Assembly: GCA_023419375.1 (NCBI GenBank)
Contig: JAEZYD010000018.1
Coordinates: 1 to 22,153 of the forward strand
Length of the DNA: 22,153 nucleotides
Direction: 5' to 3'
DNA from: Pseudomonadota bacterium
Lineage (GTDB): Bacteria; Desulfobacterota; Desulfovibrionia; Desulfovibrionales; Desulfovibrionaceae
Made by a program: the position numbers and the translations under genes. Shown here piece by piece: positions 1 to 6,766 of this stretch (the first letter of the stretch is position 1; every line of letters starts with the position of its first letter). The notes beneath the pieces are model-generated. The model ran no database searches, had not been told where the DNA came from, and saw nothing but the letters and a program-made list of their open reading frames with translations.

Positions 1-126
1 CTCCACAGGGCTTTCTCTTCTTTTCTTTGGTCGGAAAACAAAGGCTGCCCTGGTGGGCATACCGGCTTTGCTTGGTATGCCCATTTTTTTGTCGAGGCGC
101 TATGCCCCCGTCTTTGAGTAAGACCC
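1..126. mobile_element. Probable terminal fragment of an insertion sequence (left edge)
   Basis: Positions 103-116 (TGCCCCCGTCTTTG) match exactly, in inverted orientation, 21906-21919 beside the ISL3-like transposase at the right edge. Outward of this core the two ends stay similar: GGGTCTTACT here (read on the minus strand) against GGGCTCTACAC there. This suggests the end of a related element whose body lies left of the window. No transposase reading frame is visible in these 126 bases, so the call rests on the shared terminal sequence alone. Confidence 0.4.
54..90 (+). terminator. Rho-independent terminator
   Basis: A perfect 10-bp inverted repeat (TGGGCATACC at 54-63, GGTATGCCCA at 74-83) with a 10-nt loop is followed directly by seven Ts. 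It would end transcription entering from the left, possibly from a gene of the flanking insertion sequence, and insulate the region to its right. Confidence 0.85.
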
Positions 127-447
127 GCCTTACTTCTTGCCCCCGCCACTTTCCCCGGTATCAGCTATACACCTCATAAACATTCACCTCACCTGCCCAC
201 GGCGTGGCGCGGGCTTCGATGCGTGCGGATCCGCCAGCGCCCGCACAATGCACAGTCTCCGCTCGCAGAGACAAACGAGCATCCAGGGAAGAAAAATATG
301 CGTACTTGAAATGTTTTGCCCTTTCACGTTTGCTTGCTGCACGCCGCATCGCAGCGCATCCGGCGACCGTGCGGGAGGTATTTACTGGGTCTATTCCTGG
401 CAAAAATCCAACTTCATTAAACCTGACTACAATCACAAGAGAAAACC
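127..447. other. Non-coding stretch upstream of the VOC gene
   Basis: Several overlapping frames of about 100 codons are open here on both strands, but none has a ribosome binding site or a recognisable product. A TACAAT at 428-433 could be a -10 box for the following gene, though no good -35 is seen and it would leave a very short leader. Nothing else stands out. Confidence 0.5.
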
Positions 448-888
448 ATGGCAAATGTAAAAGGCATCGCGCATATAGCAATCCAGGCTGAAGACTTTGA
501 GAAAACAGCTGATTTTTATATCAATGCTCTTGAATTTACTGAGGTGTATAGATGGTCTTTGCCGCAGTACAATCTTAAAAAAGCCGCCATGCTTGCTTCA
601 AATGACGGCCTCACAATGATAGAACTGTTTGACAGCAAAGCAGAAATTGCCGGGCAAGGGCGCAAACGAGGCCCAGGTGACGAGATTGTCAAAGGTGCAC
701 TTCTCCATTTTGCCCTGAGGGTTGACGATGTACAGGCAGCTTACGACACAGCGCTGAAGCATGGGGCCACTCCGTGCATTCCCCCCTCAACTTTCGAATT
801 GGGGCATCCCGGCAAAACTGTAACCAATGCGCTTGTTTACAGCCCCAATGGCGAAGTCCTTGAATTTTTAGCAACCACTATTTTTTGA
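448..888 (+). CDS. VOC-superfamily (glyoxalase/dioxygenase fold) protein
   Basis: The 146-residue protein has the size of a single two-module VOC protein. The order is an N-terminal beta strand with His9 (IAHIAIQ), a strand ending in Glu59 (MIELF), a second module opening with His87 (LLHFALRV), and a closing strand with Glu139 (GEVLEFL). These four sit where glyoxalase I-type proteins bind their divalent metal, so metal binding is likely. Family members isomerise or open small molecules, or bind antibiotics; the substrate cannot be read from sequence. The start is the ATG at 448, preceded by only a weak purine stretch (AAGAG). It stands alone, with no obvious partner gene and no clear terminator after it. 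Confidence 0.8.
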   Translation: MANVKGIAHIAIQAEDFEKTADFYINALEFTEVYRWSLPQYNLKKAAMLASNDGLTMIELFDSKAEIAGQGRKRGPGDEIVKGALLHFALRVDDVQAAYDTALKHGATPCIPPSTFELGHPGKTVTNALVYSPNGEVLEFLATTIF

Positions 889-1037
889 CAGACTCCCGGT
901 GACAAATTCGGCTTGCACTGGCTGCAACCGCCGAACTGCGGCCTGAATTGCCCACAAGATACTCTTGCTCCCCTAACGCCGCAGCCACAACCCAATTGGG
1001 AAAGTATTTTTTTATCCCCGAAACGCCCAATAACATA

Positions 1038-1061
1038 CCAAAATATAAACTAATATTTTGG
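1038..1061. promoter_or_regulatory. Operator-like perfect palindrome
   Basis: CCAAAATAT (1038-1046) and ATATTTTGG (1053-1061) form a perfect 9-bp inverted repeat with a 6-nt spacer, inside an AT-rich stretch about 130 bp upstream of the small ORF at 1191. The symmetry and length suit a dimeric repressor or activator site. A -10-like TAATAT (1051-1056) overlaps the right arm. No regulator is identified. Confidence 0.45.
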
Positions 1062-1143
1062 ATCTGCCAGCTTAACACTGTGAAGACATGGCCCCAGACC
1101 GACAAGAACTATTGCAAGCCATTCATGAGAGTGCTAATTTTTA

Positions 1144-1167
1144 GTTGCGAAGTTTTTTGTTCGCAAC
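1144..1167 (+). promoter_or_regulatory. Leader hairpin upstream of the small ORF
   Basis: GTTGCGAA (1144-1151) pairs perfectly with TTCGCAAC (1160-1167) across an 8-nt T-rich loop. The hairpin ends 10 nt before the Shine-Dalgarno sequence of the 40-codon ORF. The T-run is in the loop, so this is not a terminator. It could be a transcript-stabilising or translation-controlling leader element; the role is inferred. Confidence 0.45.
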
Positions 1168-1190
1168 CACCAGAACCAAGGAGGCAAAGT

Positions 1191-1313
1191 ATGGAATATG
1201 CAGTTATGCTGGGGACCGTCGGATGCCGCAAAGAGGATTCAATCCTCGGTGCTGTTTGGGGTGGTTGGATGAACTGGTGGCGTCGCATGCTGGCAGCCGC
1301 CGACCGCTTTTAA
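1191..1313 (+). CDS. Trp-rich 40-residue small protein (unknown)
   Basis: A 40-codon frame begins at ATG 1191. A textbook Shine-Dalgarno (AAGGAGG, 1178-1184) lies 6 nt upstream and a perfect terminator starts 43 nt after the stop, so the unit looks like a complete small gene. The frame is also open upstream, but only this ATG has a ribosome binding site. The peptide has an acidic/cysteine segment (Cys12, Glu15, Asp16) and then a strongly amphipathic stretch with Trp23, Trp26, Trp29 and Trp30 followed by Arg31 and Arg32. This would suit a membrane-interface peptide. The Trp cluster also recalls a trp attenuator leader peptide, but no trp gene follows. I do not recognise the family. Confidence 0.55.
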   Translation: MEYAVMLGTVGCRKEDSILGAVWGGWMNWWRRMLAAADRF

Positions 1314-1355
1314 GCACAGCATGTGACACCGCACGCTGTAATGAACCTGTGATTG

Positions 1356-1383
1356 AAGGCCGGGACAATTCCCGGCCTTTTTT
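1356..1383 (+). terminator. Rho-independent terminator after the small ORF
   Basis: AAGGCCGGGA (1356-1365) and TCCCGGCCTT (1370-1379) form a perfect 10-bp GC-rich stem with a CAAT tetraloop, running into a T-run that ends at 1383. It closes the small-ORF transcript. Confidence 0.9.
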
Positions 1384-1909
1384 AATTTGGCCGACGCCAA
1401 TCAGAACATACGCGCATCCGGGCGCTTCAAGGCCGAACATTTACCCACTGGCGCATCCACCACCACGCGTCACTCTCCACCTGAAAAATCTCCAATACCC
1501 TTAGGGCGATAACCAAACAAGCAACTCGGGCACACACCATACCCACACCTGTTACTGCAGCTTTTATAGCACAATCGCCCAGAGCCGGGGCACGCCCCCG
1601 TATATTTTTTGCGTGGCTTTTAATTATAAATACGATATTATACATAGAAATATATTGCTTAATCTACCAAAAAACATAACCATAGTTTTTATATGGTTGA
1701 TAAATCTGTTGTTTTGCAATAGCCTCCGTTCGCTACCGTACTGAGTTAAACGGACATATAACATGATTCCGCAGTATGCTTCCGTTCGCACAAAAAGCGT
1801 ACAGAATAGACATGCGCAATACGCAACTACACGGCATTGACACGACTCACAGCTTTACTGTTACTCAATCAGATAGCCTTGCAAACTAATCCACCCAGGC
1901 GTTCAGCAA
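1384..1909. other. AT-rich intergenic region upstream of the glycolipid operon
   Basis: No convincing gene is seen. From about 1600 the sequence is markedly AT-richer than its surroundings. AACCATA (1678-1684) and TATGGTT (1692-1698) form a 7-bp inverted repeat that may be a small operator, and CCGTTCGC occurs twice (near 1725 and 1782). The region probably holds the promoter(s) of the operon starting at 1910. Confidence 0.45.
1837..1864 (+). promoter_or_regulatory. Possible sigma-70 promoter for the glycolipid operon
   Basis: A perfect TTGACA (1837-1842) is followed after 16 nt by a poor -10 (TGTTAC, 1859-1864), 45 bp before the first start codon of the operon. The -35 is good and the -10 weak, so an activator or another start site is possible. 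Confidence 0.3.
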
Positions 1910-3550
1910 ATGTTCTTTAAATATTCCAAAAATTACGCACTGTGGGATACGTTTTTTATCATTGCCATCACTGGCTATACTCTGTTTGGACTGTGGGGAG
2001 TGAGCCTGCTTTCGTGCGATGGGCTTAAAATCAGCAGCGACCTTTGCTGCTATGTACAAAATATGGCGGGCGAGCTGCGCCGTGAACTGTTTTCGCTGGA
2101 TCCGCTGCTGGCAATTCCAACCACTGCAAATTCCATCATCAGTCTTGAATCAACATTGGCGAGCCTTCTTCAACCCGCTGACGACATTGTGCAGGGGATG
2201 CTGCGGGCTGGCGCTGTGGGCGTATTTTTCCACTACATTGCCTGTTATTACCTCGGACGCCGCCTTTTTGAAACGCCCCTGCTTGCCGCTCTGTTTGCCT
2301 TGCTGACAGGCGTGACCGTATGGGTCAGTTTTGGTACGTATTGGGGCTTTGGCTCGGGCGACATAACACCGCGTGTTTTTTATGCCGCCCTGTTCCCTGT
2401 ATTGCTGGCAGCCACACTCTCCGCGCTCGACAAACCGCAGCTGCGCCCTCTTATTCTTTTTGTTTCGGGCTGCGGCATGTACCTGCACAGCATCAGTTCG
2501 CTGGTGGCGAGCTGCATGTTGTTTACGGTATTTTTCTTTCACAGAGCCAAGGGCGACAGCCTGTTGCGGCACGCGGCATGGCTCCTGTTATGCCTTGTTG
2601 CATGGTGCCTCCCCACATTGCTCTATCTGACAAGTTCCATCAAATCCGCCACGACATTTTCGCCGCAGGATCTGGCCATTCTCCAGCAGGTTTTTGACCG
2701 GCGCTTTCTTGAAGACGAAGGCGGACTCTTGCGCAGACTGATTGGCCACCTGCATTACAAAAGCGACAGTTTTCTTCTTATTCTTGGCGGCATTGCCGGA
2801 TTCTTCGTTGTACGCCGTTATGGCACCCCACCAATGAAACGCATGGCATCCATAGTGCCAACCCTGTTTTTGGGCTTGTGCATAGTCCTGCTTATTTCGG
2901 TGGCGGAAACTCACATTGCGCAGGCTCTCGGCAGAATGCCCATGGGAGCGGAGCTTCCCCGTGGAATCCGCTTTGTCATCTTTTTGTGTTGGCTCATGAT
3001 TGTTTGCGGCTTTGCCTGCTTTTGGCAACGCGCCCCCAAGTGGGCAGGCATTGTTGCCATTGCCGCTGCTATCGTTGTTCTTGTGTGCGATCAGGGCCGC
3101 TGGGCCTACGGTGTACGCTTTGCTTTCAGGCATGTGCTGGAGTTGCCGCAGCCAGCGCGCGTTCAGAATCGTTTGAGCCGGGGGGCAGCCTATGCAGAGG
3201 CCCTGCAAGCCGTGCAGCGGATAGTTCCGCAAGACGCCCCCATTTTTGCAGAACCCGACGCCATGGCCGTGCGCTATCGCCTGTATCGGCCCCTGGCCTA
3301 TGCTTTTAAAGACGGATCTTCCTATCTGTACAGCCAGGACGCGCAAGGGGCTGCCCGTTGGCTTGACCTGACCTCCATTCGGGATAAACAAGGATTGACC
3401 GCAGCATGGCTTGCCTCTGGCACCCAGTGGATTTTGTGCGGCACCATGTCCGAACGGCAGAACATTGAGCAGCAGGGAACCGTTCTCTGGAGCAATGACC
3501 GCTGGTTCATCGCCAAACGCGGCATTGCGGCTGAACACGTCACGCAATGA
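1910..3550 (+). CDS. Polytopic membrane protein, GT-C glycosyltransferase-like
   Basis: The protein has 546 residues with about ten hydrophobic segments between residues 14 and 395, then a soluble C-terminal part of roughly 145 residues. The first loop after TM1 carries acidic residues (SSDLCC near 43 and SLDPLL near 63). Lipid-linked GT-C enzymes such as ArnT and PMT-type transferases place catalytic acids in this loop. No family could be assigned with certainty. The next two genes encode a polyprenyl-phosphate glycosyltransferase and a ChbG/HpnK-type deacetylase. I therefore infer that this protein transfers, or flips, the lipid-linked sugar at the outer face of the inner membrane. The ATG start has only a weak AGG upstream. 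The stop overlaps the next start (ATGA at 3547), indicating translational coupling. Confidence 0.6.
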   Translation: MFFKYSKNYALWDTFFIIAITGYTLFGLWGVSLLSCDGLKISSDLCCYVQNMAGELRRELFSLDPLLAIPTTANSIISLESTLASLLQPADDIVQGMLRAGAVGVFFHYIACYYLGRRLFETPLLAALFALLTGVTVWVSFGTYWGFGSGDITPRVFYAALFPVLLAATLSALDKPQLRPLILFVSGCGMYLHSISSLVASCMLFTVFFFHRAKGDSLLRHAAWLLLCLVAWCLPTLLYLTSSIKSATTFSPQDLAILQQVFDRRFLEDEGGLLRRLIGHLHYKSDSFLLILGGIAGFFVVRRYGTPPMKRMASIVPTLFLGLCIVLLISVAETHIAQALGRMPMGAELPRGIRFVIFLCWLMIVCGFACFWQRAPKWAGIVAIAAAIVVLVCDQGRWAYGVRFAFRHVLELPQPARVQNRLSRGAAYAEALQAVQRIVPQDAPIFAEPDAMAVRYRLYRPLAYAFKDGSSYLYSQDAQGAARWLDLTSIRDKQGLTAAWLASGTQWILCGTMSERQNIEQQGTVLWSNDRWFIAKRGIAAEHVTQ

Positions 3551-4515
3551 GGCTTTGCATGCGCCAAACCACTCTCTCGGTTGTTGCCCCCGTGTACTGC
3601 GAGGGCGGCCATCTGCACAAATTTGTGGCTTCACTCGCCGGAGTGCTCGCCCCGTTGAAGGAAGAAACCGGCCTCTGCTACGAAATAGTTCTGGTTGACG
3701 ATGGCTCCACCGATGACACGTGGGCCGCAATGCGCACACTGACCGGGCAATATGCCAACCTGCGCTGCCTGCGCCTGAGCCGCAATTTCGGCAAGGATGC
3801 CGCCCTCTCCGCTGGTCTGGAGGCCGCGCGCGGAGATGCCGTCGTCACCATGGACAGCGACATGCAGCACCCCGCCGCGCTTATACCAGAAATGGTGGCC
3901 TTATGGCGCACCGGCGCTGTAGATGTGGTTGATGTGCGCAAACAGGAGCGCCAGGTAGAATCATTTTTGAGTAGAATCTGCGCCGTCTCATTTTACCGCA
4001 TTTTTCAAATGCTGACCTCATATGACCTCAAAGGCTCGGGGGACTTCAAGCTGCTTGACCGTAAGGTGGTTGAGGCCTGGAAAAATCTTGGCGAACGCAA
4101 GCTCTTTTACCGGGGGCTGACTTCGTGGATGGGATTTCGACACGAGGAAATACTGTTTCGGCCCTGCGCCCGCTGCGGCGGCACCAGCAAATGGAGCCTT
4201 GCCCGCAGGGTCACCCTTGCCGTTGATTCCATGACATCTTTCAGCGGCAAGCCCTTGCTGGTCATTGGCATCATTACCCTGCTGTTCTATGGTCTTTCGT
4301 TTATTGTGGGCTGCGAGGCCCTGTGGAGTTACGCCACGGGGCAAGCGGAGTCGGGCTTTACCACAGTCATTCTGCTGATGCTGCTGACCGGCAGCGCCAT
4401 TCTCACAGGCCTGTGCATTCTGTCGGCCTACCTGCACCACGCCTTTGTCGAGCTTAAGGGCAGACCCCGCTATCTTCTGGCCGAAACGCTGGAAGGCGAC
4501 AAGACGGACGCCTGA
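3547..4515 (+). CDS. GT2 polyprenyl-phosphate glycosyltransferase (GtrB/ArnC/DPM1-like)
   Basis: This is a GT-A fold family 2 transferase of 322 residues, normal for the GtrB/ArnC group. Visible motifs are VVAPVYCEGG (12-21), the nucleotide-binding VDDGSTDDT (50-58), SRNFGKDAAL (78-87) and the DXD-type metal site MDSDMQHP (102-109). A KGSGDFKLLDR motif precedes the cytoplasmic amphipathic part. Two hydrophobic segments at about 235-257 and 270-295 anchor it in the inner membrane. Relatives move a sugar from a nucleotide donor to undecaprenyl or dolichyl phosphate. The first ATG overlaps the upstream stop (ATGA). A second in-frame ATG at 3559 is also possible and fits the family N-terminus better. 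The donor sugar is unknown; the deacetylase next door suggests an N-acetylated one. Confidence 0.85.
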   Translation: MRLCMRQTTLSVVAPVYCEGGHLHKFVASLAGVLAPLKEETGLCYEIVLVDDGSTDDTWAAMRTLTGQYANLRCLRLSRNFGKDAALSAGLEAARGDAVVTMDSDMQHPAALIPEMVALWRTGAVDVVDVRKQERQVESFLSRICAVSFYRIFQMLTSYDLKGSGDFKLLDRKVVEAWKNLGERKLFYRGLTSWMGFRHEEILFRPCARCGGTSKWSLARRVTLAVDSMTSFSGKPLLVIGIITLLFYGLSFIVGCEALWSYATGQAESGFTTVILLMLLTGSAILTGLCILSAYLHHAFVELKGRPRYLLAETLEGDKTDA

Positions 4516-4518
4516 TTC

Positions 4519-5463
4519 ATGCGCCAGCAAAGCGATGCCGAAAAACAGTCTTCCATGCGCTTTATCGTCCATGCGGACGACTGCGGCCTGACCCGGCGGA
4601 TCAGCGAAGATATATTTGCCTGCCTTGCCCAAGGGCCGCTCAACTCCGTTTCCGTCATTATGGGCGGTTCGCACACGACAGAAAGCCTGCAACAACTGTC
4701 CGCCATGCCCCATGTTCGGGTGTGCCTGCACCTGAATATTCTTGAAGGGCGCTGCACGGCACCATTGTCACAGGTTCGCCCGCTGGTTGATGCACAGGGC
4801 ATCTTTCAGTACGGGCTGGGGCAGATGCTCTACAACCTTGCCATGGGCACAGGCGCCCGCAAAAAGTCCCTCCTTTCAGCTATTCGAAATGAATTTGAAG
4901 CGCAGATAGATGCCTTTGCCAGCGGCTTTTCACAGCTGCGACAAAGGGGAGGGCTGCACCTGGACGGCCATCTGCACGTGCACACCATCCCCGCCCTGCG
5001 CGGAATCATGCGCGACCTCATGCGGGAGCACCCGCCTGCTTATGTGCGCCTGCCCAAGGAACCCTCTCATTTGCCTCCGCTGCCTTTGGCGCAACTGCTT
5101 GTGGGATGCGCGCGGCGCACCCTGCTGGCGCACTGGTCAAGCGAATTTGCGGCCCTGCTGGATCAGGCGGGCATTGCCCACAACAGCTTTTTGTGCGGAC
5201 TTGTAAGCGGCGGCAACCTTACCGCTGCGCGGGCCGAGGCTTCCCTTGCGGCCATACAGCGGCAGAAGGAAAGCGCCCCGCTGGTGGAAATCATGAGCCA
5301 CCCCGGCGGCGGGTATGATGCCAGCGAGGCCTGCGTGCGGCACTGTGATTTTTACCAAAGCAGCGCACGCCTGACGGAAAAGACCATGTTGCTTGATGGC
5401 AGCCTGAACGCAGTGCTGGCGCGCTACGGACATTTGCAGACCTTTGCGGAAACACTGCAATAG
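4519..5463 (+). CDS. ChbG/HpnK (YdjC)-family carbohydrate deacetylase
   Basis: The protein has 314 residues and the conserved ChbG/YdjC pattern: HADDCGL (Asp20-Asp21), HLNILEG (His71), HLDGHLHVH (Asp149, His151, His153, His155) and EIMSHPGG (Glu257, His261). Asp21, His71 and His151/His155 would form the metal and catalytic site. Family members remove N-acetyl groups from sugars; HpnK-type proteins act on glycosylated lipids. It follows the GT2 gene after 3 nt, so it is in the same operon and probably deacetylates the lipid-linked sugar, a role like ArnD but from a different family. The first ATG lacks a good ribosome binding site. ATG 4555, just before the first core strand, is an alternative start. 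Confidence 0.85.
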   Translation: MRQQSDAEKQSSMRFIVHADDCGLTRRISEDIFACLAQGPLNSVSVIMGGSHTTESLQQLSAMPHVRVCLHLNILEGRCTAPLSQVRPLVDAQGIFQYGLGQMLYNLAMGTGARKKSLLSAIRNEFEAQIDAFASGFSQLRQRGGLHLDGHLHVHTIPALRGIMRDLMREHPPAYVRLPKEPSHLPPLPLAQLLVGCARRTLLAHWSSEFAALLDQAGIAHNSFLCGLVSGGNLTAARAEASLAAIQRQKESAPLVEIMSHPGGGYDASEACVRHCDFYQSSARLTEKTMLLDGSLNAVLARYGHLQTFAETLQ

Positions 5464-5525
5464 CCCCCCACACACCAAACCAGGACACGTCGGACTGATC
5501 CGGCATTCCACACAACAAAACAGCA

Positions 5526-5558
5526 AACGGCCCAAAGACATAGTGTCTTTGGGCCGTT
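5526..5558. terminator. Bidirectional terminator between convergent genes
   Basis: A perfect 15-bp stem (AACGGCCCAAAGACA, 5526-5540; TGTCTTTGGGCCGTT, 5544-5558) with a 3-nt loop sits between the convergent deacetylase and methyltransferase genes. Short T-rich stretches flank it on both strands, more so reading minus. It likely ends both transcripts. Confidence 0.75.
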
Positions 5559-5597
5559 CAAATTCTTCTGCGGCAGGCGCTCCCGCCATCGTGACCG

Positions 5598-6368
5598 TTA
5601 CTGACCACGAATCCAGTAGGTTTCAAAGCCGTCTTCAAGCCAGCCATCCTTCACCCGGGTGAAGCCAGCCTCCTTGAAAAGGTCACGGTATTCATCCTGC
5701 GTGCGCCGCCAGCCCCAGAACTGCTGCCGACGAATACCCATATAATGCAGGGCCGCGCGGATGCCGATCTTGATGGCGTTCACAAAACTGCCAATAAACG
5801 AATCTTCTTCCAACAGCGACGCAGAAAGCAGCACCAGTTCCCCGCCGGGGGCAAGCTGCGCCCGCAGTTCCCACAGCAGGTGCTGGAACTCGCGCGTAGG
5901 AATGCCGTAGTCAACAGTAGACAGGTAGATCATGTCGTACTGCACATCAGAGGGCAGGCACATGGGCGGCAGCCCGATATAAATGCGGTCGCTGGGAATG
6001 TATTCCCGCAGCCACTTCATACCAACGGTGCTGGGCTCGTTGACGTGCAGTTCAAGCTCCGGCATTTCTTCCAGCAAAATTTTTTCCATATAGCCCACGC
6101 CGCTGCCAATGGACAGCACGCGCACGGGTTCCATGCGCCCTGCGGGGTCTTGCGCCAGCTTTGCACGCAACTGACCGATAAGCCATTTTGCGTCTGTGCG
6201 CTTGTTTTCGCGCCAGACAGATGGCAAATCTTCCCAGTTCTTGTAGCGGCGGAACAGCTCTTCGTAAAAAACCGCATAAAACTTTGGTTCCGCCAGATGA
6301 AAGAATGAAATATGTGAAAAGGACGTGAAGGGTATGCCCTGCCAGCTTTCCTGATAAAAACGCCGCAC
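5598..6368 (-). CDS. Class I SAM-dependent methyltransferase
   Basis: The protein has 256 residues from the chosen start. Motif I, VLSIGSGVGYME (about residues 84-95), binds S-adenosylmethionine, and the following strand ends in an acidic residue (HVNEP, about 108-112), as in class I methyltransferases. A later LAPGGELVLLSAS strand matches post-motif regions of the Methyltransf_11/23 group. The substrate is unknown. I chose GTG 6368 because GGAGG (6376-6380 on minus) lies 7 nt upstream. A TTG at 6395 gives nine more residues but has no comparable site. The gene stands alone and converges with the glycolipid operon. A small-molecule or lipid headgroup substrate is possible. Confidence 0.75.
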   Translation of the reverse strand: MRRFYQESWQGIPFTSFSHISFFHLAEPKFYAVFYEELFRRYKNWEDLPSVWRENKRTDAKWLIGQLRAKLAQDPAGRMEPVRVLSIGSGVGYMEKILLEEMPELELHVNEPSTVGMKWLREYIPSDRIYIGLPPMCLPSDVQYDMIYLSTVDYGIPTREFQHLLWELRAQLAPGGELVLLSASLLEEDSFIGSFVNAIKIGIRAALHYMGIRRQQFWGWRRTQDEYRDLFKEAGFTRVKDGWLEDGFETYWIRGQ

Positions 6369-6766
6369 GTTGAAGCCTCCGAGACATGGCCGCAAAAGCT
6401 CGCCTCGCGCAGGATTGCGCCCCAGGCAAACTTTCGATGCGCAAAATCATAACCCAACCGCCAGCAAGGCGCAATGCGCGTAAACCCTGCGGCGGCAACT
6501 TGCGCAAGAACGTGACCAGGCCGCAACATTACTGCAATACTTAAAAAATATCTGGCAGACACACAGCAACCTGCCAGATAGCATGCAGCAGCAAGCGCAA
6601 ACAAATCATAAAAATACACAAGGGGAGGATCTTTTCCGATCCTCCCCTTGCCCATAGCTGCCAAACTGGCGGATAATCAGCAAACAAACATCTTGCGACC
6701 ACTGCCGCCTACAGACGCACTTTGCTTTCTTCTTTTTTTGTTCTTAAACCTGGATGCGGCGTTCCG
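6369..6766. other. Intergenic region between chemoreceptor and methyltransferase genes
   Basis: No gene is seen in about 400 bp. Frames open on the minus strand are out of phase extensions without start signals. The only clear element is the hairpin at 6619-6650. The promoter of the methyltransferase gene must lie left of that hairpin but none is obvious. Confidence 0.5.
6619..6650 (-). terminator. Terminator downstream of the chemoreceptor gene
   Basis: A 13-bp perfect stem (6619-6631 with 6638-6650, arm CAAGGGGAGGATC) has a 6-nt loop. Reading minus it is followed by TGTATTTTTATG, so the T-run is slightly displaced. It lies about 117 bp after the chemoreceptor stop and is the likely end of that transcript. 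Confidence 0.65.

Noticed and set aside
127..491. Three overlapping frames of 95-107 codons upstream of the VOC gene
   Set aside because: They lie on both strands over the same bases, lack ribosome binding sites, and two run into the VOC gene or its leader.
1191..1909. Classical trp operon attenuator
   Set aside because: Trp codons and a terminator are present, but no trp biosynthesis or transport gene lies downstream in the window; retained only as a low-score possibility.
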